DNA of 64,000 nt from Brienomyrus brachyistius (GCF_023856365.1 NW_026042431.1:124001-188000), one strand, 5' to 3'; counted from the stretch's first letter, positions 9,686 to 22,694 are shown. Translations and numbers: made by a program. Notes: generated from the sequence alone by a model not told the origin.

Positions 9686-9768
9686 CATGTCTGCTGTACT
9701 GCACAATGAAATCCGTAAAATCTGTGGCTGTGATGTGTTTGAACATAACAGGAAAGCGACGTCAAATG
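9686..9768 (+). other. Possible exon with strong splice sites (unit 1)
   Basis: 83 bases between CTCTTTTCAG and AATG|GTAAGG. Two readings are open: its own ATG frame (MSAVLHNEIRKICGCDVFEH...) or the phase passed on from 9474. In the latter case joining to the TTCACTTGCAG acceptor at 9886 reaches a TAG after 14 codons. A non-coding leader exon is equally possible. The same exon is at 20006, 30304, 40638, 49411 and 59745. Confidence 0.35.
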
Positions 9769-9899
9769 GTAAGGTAACAGGTGAACATGTCCCACATTGG
9801 CAAAAGCCAGCCAACGGGAGTAACCCCCCTCCTTCTGGGGGTGTGCCTAAATTCTCGTCTGAACGCGCTCATTTATTCACTTGCAGGGTGTTGCCATGA

Positions 9900-10316
9900 G
9901 ATGGCGCTTTCTTTACAAAAACACATTTTAGTTGTGGTCACAAGTTCATACACAAGTACAACAAGTATCAACGAGAATCTTTTGGTAGCCATTAGCAAGC
10001 TTCTGGCATAATTGATACTTTAAAGTAAACTGAAGCTACAGCCAAAGTTTTTACAACACCGGAGACAAACAGGGCTAGGTACTTGGATAGCGAGCATGCC
10101 GGTACATACTAATCCAGCGCTATGATGTCATACAGTAACGAGACAGGAACTGTTTTGAAGCTTGGCATCCTGATCAGGAGTGACAATTTGTTGTTCTAAT
10201 ATTCATTTATTGTTTTGCATTGTTCCTGGAATAATGTGATTGCACATTTTATTCATCGACGTTTAATCCGTTGCATGTTATAAACTGTAAAAAGGCTAGT
10301 ATTGTGTCTTTTCTTA
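9900..10316. other. Unit end, nothing recognised (unit 1)
   Basis: No gene or transposon recognised between the 9886 acceptor-like site and the TIR element that crosses the unit junction. Confidence 0.5.
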
Positions 10317-10788
10317 CAGTTGTTTTCAATTGCTAAGACAGGGTAGTATCTAGGGTAGCATCTCCACATGCCTGATCCATCCTTGGCATTGCTCTGGAGG
10401 AATATCCTGGCATCCAACATTCATTGTTTGATCTTGTGTCAACTGACATAATTTCTTTGTATTATGTGTTTTTTACAATCTGTTTTAGAAAGGGTCTTGA
10501 TAGTGATTTAGCAAAATGACATGTTTCAGTTTTGACTGTCTTATTAGCAGTTTTTGGGTCAGTATGTAGGTATGTGCAAATTGGCCTCTGAAAATGTAAT
10601 ATTGTGAGTGAGACAGGAATCCATGGCTTTTGAAGCATTTAGTCATTGATTGCATTTTGTATGAAAGCAAAGTGAAATGCTAAACAGTTTAGCCCACATA
10701 AGTAAATGTTGTGGTGACTGCATGAAGAGTTTTGAGAAAGCAACTTCAGTATTGCAGTATTTGTCTTAGCAAATGAAAAAAAAACCTG
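10317..10788. mobile_element. Small Tc1/mariner-like TIR element across the unit 1/2 junction
   Basis: About 472 bases, starting CAGTTGTTTTCAATTGCTAAG and ending in the imperfect inverse (CTTAGCAAATG, an A-run, CCTG), with TA on both outer sides as expected for a TA target duplication. No transposase ORF. Its ends resemble those of the element at 894, so both are probably non-autonomous members of one Tc1/mariner-like group. Confidence 0.5.
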
Positions 10789-11226
10789 TAAAATTCACAC
10801 TGCCTTTCCAAACTGATTGGTGTGAAGAGCAGTGACAGACAGTCCAGACTGATGGGCCATTGACAGTATGCAAAGGTCTGGTGACTCCAAAGTCACTTCA
10901 AAGTTGTAACACTTTAGTAATCAAACCTCATACAATTTTCTGAATGTCTCATTCACCTTTGTGTAGCCATCCCCTATGTCTGTAAGCTTCAGAACTCAAG
11001 CTTAGGCTAGAAATATTTATAATGTGATTTTTTACAATTTGTCAGCACCACTGAAAATAAGTTTTTGAAAAGTGTATGTTTAAAGTAGATTTTAACAAAA
11101 AAAAAAATATATATATAGAATAATCACATTCTAAATGTTGACAGATTATTGGTGCTGAGTTTGTGCTGAATAAAAGCATTCGTAGCACTTTGGGATAAAT
11201 GTTTTTTAGACAGGTGAAATATTTAA

Positions 11227-12193
11227 CAGTTTTTCTGAATTGCTGAAATATTAGAAATCGTTTTGGGAACAAAACTGCCGATTGCCAAAAGTCATTTATT
11301 GAATCAGTTACTTCTTTGGCAAAACTTTAAACCATGGTCACCTAGTTAGACACAATTTGCAGATCTCAGTCATCCTTTTTGCAAAACTCAAAACACATTC
11401 CCATTCATCAAAACACATTTTGCGCTATGGTGAACTTTGATGCAAAATAGAAAACACAGGCCACAGAAGTTAAGCGCAGCCAGCACACAGTAGTCATTTG
11501 AACACAATGACTCAAAACTATTCACACACATTTCTAAACATTTGAGGAAGCCAAAGAGTGACTAGAACATAGAATACGTGCCATAGAAGGATAGGAGTTG
11601 CATTTTGAAGTCAAGGTACAAATGGGTCACACAGAGGATTCTTTCTGCATCACTCAACAAGGGATAGCATCGCTAGACCCAGCCCTGAGACATGGCGATG
11701 AGGCAGGATGAATATTCTTCTGTGACTCTGGCTTGGCAGTTGCACAACATTTTACTGTAATATGCCTCTCGTTTGTTTACTTTTTGGCGTTGTTCTTTAC
11801 AGTCACTTTTCTGGAGTACTGAGTATGGCAAACGTTACATATTAATTATCAGTCATATGGTAGACGACCATAATTTTTTTTAACTATTATTATAGTCTTA
11901 CGGTTTCTCATTTACATGTCAACAACAGTTTTGATTGGTACTGTTTTCATTTTTTGCTGTAGAGTGCTATGACTGTTCAGTAGTGTACCTTTACCCAACT
12001 GACGAGATGCATGGTCTGAAAACAGTGTTTGCTTTTGAGCAAAGATAATATAGTTTTGAGAAGATTGTTTGATTTTGCAAGACAAGCGTAAGGTTTTGTG
12101 AGTTTAGCTTGAATTTTAGAGTTTGTGCTTAGTGGTTTGATTACAGGAGATGAGAGATTTTAGGACATGTGTTTTAGCAATTCAGAAAAACAG
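11227..12193. mobile_element. Second TIR element (unit 2)
   Basis: Same ends. Carries the CATAAT and CATGTG variants also seen in units 4-7. Confidence 0.5.
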
Positions 12194-12376
12194 TAAAATG
12201 TCAAGGCCTGTCAGACTACTTTGAAAGTGGGTGAGAGGCCTCAGACTCCATAGGGTTACAGTAAATACTTGTTATGCTATGTTTCTTTTATGTTCCTCTT
12301 TTTGTGTCTGGTACTATGACAAAAAATCCCAGTCTATCTATCTAGTGCTACTTCATTATCCCATTGTCTTTCTGCA

Positions 12377-12567
12377 ATGTTCTCATGTACAGTACTGTCA
12401 GCAAAACAGCATGATACTACCACCACCATGCTTGACCGTTGGTTCAGTGTTCTTAGGTTAAGAAAACAACCTCACCTTGATCCCCTGCAAACATATCTCT
12501 TTTCATTGTGGCCAAGCAGAGAAGTTTATGACAGATTCACACGTCATCGTGACTGCCCCCAGCCCTC
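12377..12567 (-). pseudogene. Tc1-like transposase relic (unit 2)
   Basis: Same broken fragment with the VKHGGGSIMLF block. Confidence 0.7.
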
Positions 12568-13444
12568 CTGTGAATGTGCAGCCATCAGCAGCCTTTCAGA
12601 CTGTTAGCCAGAAGGAAAGACAGAACAGACTAAGGAATGCGTCCGTTTTATTCAAGCACAGTACAGAACCATAAGCATTTTTATTTTTCATTTTCCACTC
12701 TGTCCACCTTTATTCTCCACAAGCAACCGTATTACTTTGTTTAGGCCTGTAATTATTGTATTGCACACATCTTGGGTCCGCCTTATCTCCAAAAGGTGAA
12801 GTAAAATACAAAATTCTAATTTCATCAATAAACTGACTAAAACACATTTTGCTAGTTTTAGGCCATCTTTGCCTCACAACAGAAACAATTTCTTACATTT
12901 CTCAGGCCATCTATTGCAGTGTAGTCAGTTTATTAATGAAATTGGAATTTTGTCTAAATATAAGAAAATTATACTTCCTTAGATTTTCATTTTCTGCAGT
13001 GGAGTTACAATACCTGATTTCAGGTAAGTCATTTCTGCTTCCATAATCACTGCTCTCCCTGGTGGATGGATAAATCATTGCAAGTACTTTACACACATCA
13101 TCGTGGGGGATCTCATTATAGCCAAGGTGCCACCCAAGGCCCAGCAGGGACCTGTCATGGACCAGCCAAGGCCCCATCATGGAAACAGGGGAAAATTCAA
13201 GCGGCTACATCTGTAAATTTGGTGCACATGAACCTTTCCAGTGTTGTTTTTCGCTGTTGTTCTGCATGTCAGGGAATCTGTGCACTACATGGTGTGTTTT
13301 TATAGGTCAAGTTCCCCTGCTGAAATGCAGGCAGCCCAATTCAAGACCAGCGCATAAATCTCCCAAGCATGTGTTTCCTATATCCGATAAGATGGCAGAA
13401 TTTCTCTCAATGTGCAATACTGACTGCCAAGTGCGATATCTGTG

Positions 13445-14461
13445 ATGTATGTGATGTACTTTTCTTGTAGAGTGACATATGGATTCACTTTGATTAAATT
13501 TGCTGTCCCCTGTCTTTATAATCCCAAAGGACGAACCAGTACCAGCAGTGGAGGCCGTCGGAGGAAATGCCACACTGGGCCGCCGGCACCCAGCTCCCTC
13601 ACCATATCTGGATCTGCTCCCATCCCGGTGGCGACCAGCAGGGCTCAGCAGGGCAGAAGACGCCGTAGAAATACGGCGGGAGGCCGGTCAGGCCGTAGAA
13701 AGAAGTGTAAAAAACAGAAGGGGCCATTTACAAAAAATTTGCAGAACCTGCTAACCTTCAGTAACCCCTTTGATTCAATCCAGGTGGGTGACAAGATCCC
13801 GTGTGTGGATCTCACCCAGAGTGACGACGAGGTTGCTACCATCCTGTGTCGCACTCCATCAATGTCAGAGCCTGAGCCCTGCTCACCAGCCTTCTCCTCC
13901 ACTTCCTTCTTATTTCCATCACCAGTCCCATCCTCTTTTGCCTCCTCTCCATCCCCATCTTTTTTTACAGACTCTCCTCCTCCGTCACCATGTGTAGTCT
14001 CACCTGTAAGCCCATCTCCACACCCATCTTCACCTCCAGCCACAGTTCATCCCACCCCTCTGTATCAGGTTCCAGCGCAAGCTGCAGCCCCCTCATCTGA
14101 GCTGGTTACGGGTCCGACACCCCTACTTATTTCCCCTTCTGTTGTTTTTGAGAAAATGGAAAGATTCAATAAGATGCATAACTTTTATCTATGCAACTAT
14201 TCTAAAATGACCTATGATGCCAAGTGCCTTGCTCATTACTGGTGTAATCAGTTTTGGAATGATTTTCAACATGCAGTTTACATCTGCAAGCAGGGGAAGA
14301 ATCAAAATTCAGAGAATCACTACTCATATGGTGATAATGAGGGTGCCCAAGCTGAGCTGATATTTGATGATGAGGCGCTGGATCAGCTAAGTGCCATCCC
14401 CGGGGTCCTGGAGATGGCTGTGGAGATGGGCTATCAGTGTGATGTAAATAGTTTTTCATAG
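13445..14461 (+). CDS. Same protein, N-terminally extended and diverged (unit 2 copy)
   Basis: In this unit a one-base length difference and substitutions just upstream remove the in-frame stop, so the frame opens 18 codons earlier. It gives 338 residues from an ATG at 13445 with a better context (G at -3). The N terminus differs from the other copies up to LYNPKG. Further changes in the basic region are RQKKC to RRRKC, RTG to HTG, SSQT to SSLT and PLA to PVA, all before the RRRRR motif. From there to the stop it matches the other copies. Confidence 0.65.
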   Translation: MYVMYFSCRVTYGFTLIKFAVPCLYNPKGRTSTSSGGRRRKCHTGPPAPSSLTISGSAPIPVATSRAQQGRRRRRNTAGGRSGRRKKCKKQKGPFTKNLQNLLTFSNPFDSIQVGDKIPCVDLTQSDDEVATILCRTPSMSEPEPCSPAFSSTSFLFPSPVPSSFASSPSPSFFTDSPPPSPCVVSPVSPSPHPSSPPATVHPTPLYQVPAQAAAPSSELVTGPTPLLISPSVVFEKMERFNKMHNFYLCNYSKMTYDAKCLAHYWCNQFWNDFQHAVYICKQGKNQNSENHYSYGDNEGAQAELIFDDEALDQLSAIPGVLEMAVEMGYQCDVNSFS

Positions 14462-14753
14462 AACCTGTAAATAATTAGGTGAGACATCTCACAAGTACTT
14501 AGGATAATATAAGATTAAGGTAGTTTAACCTTATCTTAACTAATCCTAAGATTGTATGATATAAGATTACATAGGATAAGACTAAGAATAGGTTAAGATA
14601 AGGTTGTATATAATGTAAGATAACATAGAATAAGATAAGACTAAGATAGGATAAGTTAAGATTAAAGTAAGATAGTATGACATAAGATTACATAGGATAA
14701 GATAAGAATAGGTTAAGATAAGACTTCTTATTCTTGTTTTTCTATTAAATAAA
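14462..14753 (+). promoter_or_regulatory. 3' UTR: GATA minisatellite and poly(A) signal (unit 2)
   Basis: Same layout as unit 1; AATAAA at 14748-14753. Confidence 0.6.
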
Positions 14754-15911
14754 TATGGATTATTTTGCGTATGGTTTGTGTCTGTGAGGTTATTTAAAAT
14801 ATTGTGAAGTTTGACACAAAATTTGATTAGTTTAAATAATGATTGGTTAAACTGATGTACATGTAGAGAATTGTAGTGGTCTTGCTATTGAATTAAAGGA
14901 CTCTTCAGATCTCAAGTGCAGTGCAAAAAGTATAGAGGGGTAATTCATTAAATGCTGCACGCACAGGGACATTTTTTTGGTGTTAAATCCAAATTGCATG
15001 ACCATTCTACTGCAAATACAGGCCTTTAAGTTTAAAGGTGCCATGGAACTCTACTTTGAAAGCTTGTGAAACAGCAAAAAAGTTGTTGTTTCTTTGTTTT
15101 CTGCACATGCGTCCACCAACCGGAAGGAGCCAGAGAGTGGCATTAAGAGTCTGCAGCTGTGTATTATTGCAACAGTAGACTAAGCTAATTTCCTAGATCC
15201 TTAAATTTGCAAGCACTCATTTGAAGAGACAATGAACCTTTACCATATGTAAACTTAATCAACTTAAAACACATAAAAGACATTCTCCTTCACCTTCTCC
15301 CTTATACTACAAGCCTTCCATTTCAGTTTAGCTGATTTTTAACACAGCTGACTTCTCCACTTGTAATGAATCCTGCATATGTGACAAACCACGATACGCC
15401 ACTGCCTGGTCATGCCTGTGAAGTTAACTAGAATGTCACTAGCAGGCTGGCAAATTAATCCACAAGTTGTAGAGTACAGCACTGCTGCTTGCTAATTGCT
15501 TTATTTTTCCCGCCTATAATGACATTCAGTGAGGAATATTTGATAGCGTACTTTCCTGCATACTTTGTCAATTTGCACCAGGCACCAACGCAGCTTCTCC
15601 CCTTGGTTTACTAGTCATGGGAAAACAATGTTCGCGGTGAGCAAGCTGGGCCCAACAGGGTGTGTCACGTGACTTACTTGCATCTTGCCACAGGCAGTGA
15701 TGGGCTATATTAAAATGTCTGTAAGCCTAGTGATAAAGGTCCTTAAAATGACAGAAAGCAAACTAATAAATAAAACTACACATTTTTGTTAATACTTTCA
15801 AATGCGTCAGACACATACAGTAAGATCTCTCAAAGTATTTTCTGACATTTTTTTTTCCCGCCCACTAAAATACAAATCAGAAAATGCTCAGAAGCAATTA
15901 CACATGTATTC

Positions 15912-16216
15912 TAAATACGTTGAACTACATCCACACTAGGGAAACTTAAAATATTATCTTGACAGTTGGTTAAAACCAGGCACAACTTGAGGAATAATGG
16001 AACTCAAAATGGGCTGGGATATCCCTGATCTGTCTGCCAGTTCCTTTCGGTATGTTCCGCGACAAATTCATCGTTCAGTTCTACCAGAATCACTCTTGGC
16101 ACTCTGAAAGAGCGGATAAGCCACAAATCATCACTGGGAAGATAATCATTGTCATCTCTAAATACTCCCTCCCTTAATATTTGGGCACAATGTCCTCTGC
16201 CATAATCAAGCTGCAT
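15912..16216 (-). pseudogene. PIF/Harbinger transposase relic (unit 2)
   Basis: Same deletion and frameshift as unit 1; ILREG form. Confidence 0.8.
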
Positions 16217-16236
16217 GTTATGGATTTTTACACTGA

Positions 16237-16437
16237 TGGTTCACACTCTTCCCCAATCAGGAACCGTGGGTTGACAGATTGATCCGCGCTGCAGTGAACG
16301 CCCAGACCACCGCTTATAATGCTGGTCTCAACACTGGACTTTCTACTACGGCGCTGTGGAGAGCATCCCGACTCAGAACATTACTTCCTGATTTGGGAAT
16401 AGCTGTGTTCAGGATCGAAAAGCCTGCAATTATTTAA
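16237..16437 (+). pseudogene. LINE fragment (unit 2)
   Basis: Same 66-codon frame with the NQEPWVDRLIRAAV block. Confidence 0.45.
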
Positions 16438-17165
16438 ATCTGATTTTAGGAAAACTTGTCATGGTATAAAAAGCACACCACCAAATGCATGAAATCTGAG
16501 TAAAATGTTTACCTTTTTAACGCAACCATAATAGAGGGGTCTGCATTTGCATTTATCACAGTCCCTGTAACAATCTAACATCATAGCACCACAACTATTG
16601 CGGATTCAGCCAACGGTGGCAACGTTACTAGCCAGCAGCGTTGTGCAGGTTACTGGAAATTACTAGTTATCAATTACTGCATATAAAAGTACTTATAACG
16701 AGGGTGGGACTGGGCCATGAGTCTGCGAGGAGTTTCGACGTGTGGTGGGTGCGGCAAGGGGCAGCATCAGCGCATGCTCCCCCAGCTTGACCTAACCTGT
16801 ATATATATATATATATATGTATATATATAGCCTGATAAAGGAAGATAAGAGTGGGCTAAAGGTTGCATATTGATCACTTTAACATCGCGCCAACATCGGG
16901 GGAATATGGAATCAAATGATCGGTGGCGATGTTTCTGCAACACAGAGATGTTTGCTGATGGGTTTTCAAGCATCGCGGAGATATAGTGCCAATGCATGTG
17001 TGCTCTCTGGCTAGTTATATTATTTCAGCGTTGCAGCCATGACAGTGCCAGACAATACAACCGTCTAATTGTATCTGTCAGCGTACCTACAATATCACAC
17101 ATTCATCACGCCACGGTGAGGTCGGATGGCGTTACATCATAAACAGGAAATTAGGGGAACATGCT
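16434..17165 (+). repeat. Internal direct repeat A (unit 2)
   Basis: Same as unit 1 repeat A with a different (AT)n length. Confidence 0.85.
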
Positions 17166-18153
17166 AACACTGATATCTCTTCAAGCCATCATTAGTGGCT
17201 CCCTCATCTGGCCTCAGAAGTGGTTGCATCCCAGAGCCACCTGCTGGTCTTGGTGGCACTTCAGTGTTTGCCTGTAGAGGAGATGCTCAGTGGCAGTGAT
17301 GGTGGGAGTCCCAGATGAGACAAGATGAGCACAGAGCTGTCCAGCCCATTGTTGCCAAAGGTCACATTCTACCAGAATGCCCTGACACTAACTTCCAAAC
17401 ATCCCACGGACCCCAGCTATCCCCTGTAGGGAAACTGAATAAGAAGCCTTTACCCTGGGCAGAAAATGCATTGTTTGTACAGTACGTCTTAGTGACAGAG
17501 TACCAATTTCAGAGGGCATTTTGTTGAAAAACATGCAGTGAAATATCTAATAACGATATCGGAACATTCAAACACAGCATACAATACAGTTTGCAAATGT
17601 AAACAGTTTTATTTAAAAGGACAGTTTAATTTCAGAGCCAATGGCCGTGTGACCAAAAACATTTGAATCATTATTATTCTCTTAGTAAAATGAAAAGCAG
17701 AAAACATTCCTGGAGCCTTCAATTTAGCGTGCACAGTGCCCTCTACAGGATTCTGTCGAAACAGCATCCCCGTCAGCCTCGTTCGCAGAACGTAGGAGTT
17801 CTTTTCCCAGCGTACCCTTTTCTTTATAAATCCCAAAATCTCCTTACAAATGTAAGTATGAATGTTTGTCATCTTTTTCGGTCACACGAAGCCTTTATAA
17901 ATGAGATTCCCCCATTAATGCGTTTACATGGCTATGCTCTGTAACTGCGCCATTAAAAACACATGAAAACATCTTAATTGCGTCAAGGCACGTAAACGTA
18001 GTCACATGACAAAAGATAACTTCGTGACTTAGCAAAGTGCAGGTTCTTCGTTTCCTCTGTGTGGACCATAGAGCTGTGTATCCGAGTCTGACGACCCGCC
18101 ACGTTTTAAGATACAGAGAATACACGTCAATATGCTGCTATATTTTGGAATTT

Positions 18154-18719
18154 TTTTAATCTGATCTCAGGAAAACTTGTCAAGGTATAAAAAGCACACC
18201 GCCATGAAATCTGAGTACAAATGTTTGCTTTTTTTTTTTAACGCAACCATAATAGAGGGGTCTGCATTTATCACAGTCCCTGTAACAATCTAACATCATA
18301 GCACCATAACTACTGCGGATTCAGCCAACGGCGGCAACGTCACTAGTCAGCAGTGTTGTGCAGGTTACTGGAAATTACTACTCATCAATTACCGCATATA
18401 AATGTACTTTTAATACGGGTGGGATTGGACCATGTGTCTGCCAGGAGTTTCGACGTGTGGTGGGTGCAAATGGTCGGTGGCGATGTTTCTGCAACACAGA
18501 GATGTTTGCTGATGGGTTTTCAAGCATCGCGGAGACATAGTGCCAATGCATGTGTGCTCTCTGGCTAGTTATATTATTTCAGTGTTGCAGCTATGACAGT
18601 GCCAGACAATACAACCGTCTAATTGTATCTATCAGCGTACCTACAATACCACCCATTCATTGCGCCATGGTGAGGTCGGGTGGCGTTACATCATAAACGG
18701 GAAATTAAGGGAACATGCT
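18154..18719 (+). repeat. Internal direct repeat B (unit 2)
   Basis: Same as unit 1 repeat B apart from T-run length. Confidence 0.85.
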
Positions 18720-18868
18720 GCCTTTATCCATTAATATTTTCACGCAAGACAAAGGTAAAGAGTGCATTTAAATTTCAGCACCTTCCGTGTTTTTTAATGG
18801 CAATTAGTTACATTACTCCTTACAGACAAGAGTAGTGGGATTATAGTAACGCCTTACTACCAACACTG
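18351..18868. mobile_element. hAT-like element (unit 2)
   Basis: CAGTGTTG...CAACACTG, as in unit 1. Confidence 0.55.
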
Positions 18869-19691
18869 CTAGGCTTGCTAATGCTAACGTTAGCAGTACA
18901 GCCTTATGCTACTTCCTCTCGCAAGATAAGATAGCGTTACTGTCACTGTGCAAATACAATGAGATGTCTTTGGAGCAAGGCTGTCGACGCCATGTTAAGG
19001 ATAAAAGTACAAGTAAAATACAATATAAAATCAAAGAAACATACACCAACAGTAAAGAAGAACAAGGATGCGTAAAATACTGGTACCGGAAGCAAATAAA
19101 CCAATAAAACACAGTCAGAGGAACACTGGAGAGTTCGGAGCAGCTGCGAATGTGCCGCCATCATTGTTCAGAATTCTTCACTTTGCGTTGCTACAGTGGA
19201 AGAGTGAAATGGCTGAAGATGGATTACAGAATTTTCCAAGTGTGCTAAACATTCAGTTGTAAATAAAAACCAGTGTGAGATAAGAACGTCTCCTCGCCAT
19301 TTCCTTCTATTCTGATTGAATGGGTCGCTTAACGATCGCTGTGAATTCTGGGAGTCTGTGGAACGTCACGTCTGCAGCTCTCGCGTTACTTGCTGCCAGG
19401 AAGGAATTCTATTTAAATACTTCAATACATTTTATTTATAACATTTTCTGTTTTTAGGCGTGTCTTCTAAATTTACGGTGCTTCTATTATCTTTCCGCGC
19501 TTTTGTCAATATATATCGTGTGTCTGGTCATTTGATTAAAGTGCTTGAAGACTTTGCCACGCGCTGACACTAATCGACCACCATATCTTAGCAACCGCAT
19601 CATAACAATTCTAATTCCGTTTCGAGTTTTGATTCAAACATTCAAAGCAGCTCAGATTTGCACTTTCCCAGCAAAAGACAAGACGCGAAAG

Positions 19692-19794
19692 ATGTCTGCC
19701 TTCATCTACCTGCGGAGAATCGACTGGCTCCTGCCAAATGACGCCGTCAGTGTCCGGATTGCTCCGGAAGACATCCCCGGTTCAGTCAGCCATG
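19692..19794 (+). CDS. Possible first coding exon (unit 2)
   Basis: Same ATG and donor as in unit 1; the translation is unchanged. Confidence 0.4.
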
Positions 19795-20636
19795 GTAAGA
19801 ACGGCAAAATGATGCCTAGAATATCTCAGCACTCGAAGAATGAAAGTCAGAACAGGCTTGGCTGGTCTTGTTGAATCTTGCAGTCTGTGATAACTATCTT
19901 ATTTTGGAACTACGTGTCTTAGGATACTAAATAATAAAATGGTTCACCTTTAGCCCAACGGTGATTTGTTACCATGAAGCAGTAAAAATACGGGGCTCTT
20001 TTCAGCATGTCTGCTGTACTGCACAATGAAATCCGTAAAATCTGTGGCTGTGATGTGTTTGAACATAACAGGAAAGCGACGTCAAATGGTAAGGTAACAG
20101 GTGAACATGTCCCACATTGGCAAAAGCCAGCCAACGGGAGTAACCCCCCTCCTTCTGGGGGTGTGCCTAAATTCTCGTCTGAACGCGCTCATTTATTCAC
20201 TTGCAGGGTGTTGCCATGAGATGGCGCTTTCTTTACAAAAACACATTTTAGTTGTGGTCACAAGTTCATACACAAGTACAACAAGTATCAACGAGAATCT
20301 TTTGGTAGCCATTAGCAAGCTTCTGGCATAATTGATACTTTAAAGTAAACTGAAGCTACAGCCAAAGTTTTTACAACACCGGAGACAAACAGGGCTAGGT
20401 ACTTGGATAGCGAGCATGCCGGTACATACTAATCCAGCGCTATGATGTCATACAGTAACGAGACAGGAACTGTTTTGAAGCTTGGCATCCTGATCAGGAG
20501 TGACAATTTGTTGTTCTAATATTCATTTATTGTTTTGCATTGTTCCTGGAATAATGTGATTGCACATTTTATTCATCGACGTTTAATCCGTTGCATGTTA
20601 TAAACTGTAAAAAGGCTAGTATTGTGTCTTTTCTTA

Positions 20637-21108
20637 CAGTTGTTTTCAATTGCTAAGACAGGGTAGTATCTAGGGTAGCATCTCCACATGCCTGATCCAT
20701 CCTTGGCATTGCTCTGGAGGAATATCCTGGCATCCAACATTCATTGTTTGATCTTGTGTCAACTGACATAATTTCTTTGTATTATGTGTTTTTTACAATC
20801 TGTTTTAGAAAGGGTCTTGATAGTGATTTAGCAAAATGACATGTTTCAGTTTTGACTGTCTTATTAGCAGTTTTTGGGTCAGTATGTAGGTATGTGCAAA
20901 TTGGCCTCTGAAAATGTAATATTGTGAGTGAGACAGGAATCCATGGCTTTTGAAGCATTTAGTCATTGATTGCATTTTGTATGAAAGCAAAGTGAAATGC
21001 TAAACAGTTTAGCCCACATAAGTAAATGTTGTGGTGACTGCATGAAGAGTTTTGAGAAAGCAACTTCAGTATTGCAGTATTTGTCTTAGCAAATGAAAAA
21101 AAAACCTG
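20637..21108. mobile_element. Small TIR element across the unit 2/3 junction
   Basis: Same ends and TA flanks as at 10317. Unit 3 has private changes just to its right (GAAAAGC, and AAAAGTC for AAAGGTC). Confidence 0.5.
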
Positions 21109-21543
21109 TAAAATTCACACTGCCTTTCCAAACTGATTGGTGTGAAAAGCAGTGACAGACAGTCCAGACTGATGGGCCATTGACAGTATGCAAAAGTCTG
21201 GTGACTCCAAAGTCACTTCAAAGTTGTAACACTTTAGTAATCAAACCTCATACAATTTTCTGAATGTCTCATTCACCTTTGTGTAGCCATCCCCTATGTC
21301 TGTAAGCTTCAGAACTCAAGCTTAGGCTAGAAATATTTATAATGTGATTTTTTACAATTTGTCAGCACCACTGAAAATAAGTTTTTGAAAAGTGTATGTT
21401 TAAAGTAGATTTTAACAAAAAAAAAATATATATAGAATAATCACATTCTAAATGTTGACAGATTATTGGTGCTGAGTTTGTGCTGAATAAAAGCATTCGT
21501 AGCACTTTGGGATAAATGTTTTTTAGACAGGTGAAATATTTAA

Positions 21544-22511
21544 CAGTTTTTCTGAATTGCTGAAATATTAGAAATCGTTTTGGGAACAAAACTGCCGATT
21601 GCCAAAAGTCATTTATTGAATCAGTTACTTCTTTGGCAAAACTTTAAACCATGGTCACCTAGTTAGACACAATTTGCAGATCTCAGTCATCCTTTTTGCA
21701 AAACTCAAAACACATTCCCATTCATCAAAACACATTTTGCGCTATGGTGAACTTTGATGCAAAATAGAAAACACAGGCCACAGAAGTTAAGCGCAGCCAG
21801 CACACAGTAGTCATTTGAACACAATGACTCAAAACTATTCACACACATTTCTAAACATTTGAGGAAGCCAAAGAGTGACTAGAACATAGAATACGTGCCA
21901 TAGAAGGATAGGAGTTGCATTTTGAAGTCAAGGTACAAATGGGTCACACAGAGGATTCTTTCTGCATCACTCAACAAGGGATAGCATCGCTAGACCCAGC
22001 CCTGAGACATGGCGATGAGGCAGGATGAATATTCTTCTGTGACTCTGGCTTGGCAGTTGCACAACATTTTACTGTAATATGCCTCTCGTTTGTTTACTTT
22101 TTGGCGTTGTTCTTTACAGTCACTTTTCTGGAGTACTGAGTATGGCAAACGTTACATATTAATTATCAGTCATATGGTAGACGACCATCATTTTTTTTTA
22201 ACTATTATTATAGTCTTACGGTTTCTCATTTACATGTCAACAACAGTTTTGATTGGTACTGTTTTCATTTTTTGCTGTAGAGTGCTATGACTGTTCAGTA
22301 GTGTACCTTTACCCAACTGACGAGATGCATGGTCTGAAAACAGTGTTTGCTTTTGAGCAAAGATAATATAGTTTTGAGAAGATTGTTTGATTTTGCAAGA
22401 CAAGCGTAAGGTTTTGTGAGTTTAGCTTGAATTTTAGAGTTTGTGCTTAGTGGTTTGATTACAGGAGATGAGAGATTTTAGGACATGCGTTTTAGCAATT
22501 CAGAAAAACAG
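21544..22511. mobile_element. Second TIR element (unit 3)
   Basis: Same ends. Carries the CATCAT and CATGCG variants shared only with unit 1. Confidence 0.5.
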
Positions 22512-22694
22512 TAAAATGTCAAGGCCTGTCAGACTACTTTGAAAGTGGGTGAGAGGCCTCAGACTCCATAGGGTTACAGTAAATACTTGTTATGCTATGT
22601 TTCTTTTATGTTCCTCTTTTTGTGTCTGGTACTATGACAAAAAATCCCAGTCTATCTATCTAGTGCTACTTCATTATCCCATTGTCTTTCTGCA

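Larger units (their letters stand above)
1..10335 (+). repeat. Tandem macrosatellite unit 1 (10,335 bases)
   Basis: First full copy of the head-to-tail unit. The sequence from base 1 recurs at 10336, 20656, 30954, 41288, 50061 and 60395 in the same orientation with no spacer. The start is set by the window, not by a biological edge: the small TIR element at base 1 is whole at the later junctions. Differences from the other units are scattered single bases and A/T tract lengths. Private bases of this copy include those at the Harbinger relic (Lys for Arg codon) and several within repeat A (for example CAATG for CGATG near 6606). With unit 3 it shares the ATCAT and CATGCG variants at about 1527 and 1836. 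Confidence 0.97.
10336..20655 (+). repeat. Tandem macrosatellite unit 2 (10,320 bases)
   Basis: Second full copy. It is the most diverged copy in one place only: about 13160-13627 carries an 11-base deletion and some fifteen substitutions, while the flanks match the other units. Confidence 0.97.

Noticed and set aside
13442..13444. GTG as start codon of the unit 2 protein
   Set aside because: A non-ATG start is unlikely in this eukaryotic setting; ATG follows directly at 13445.
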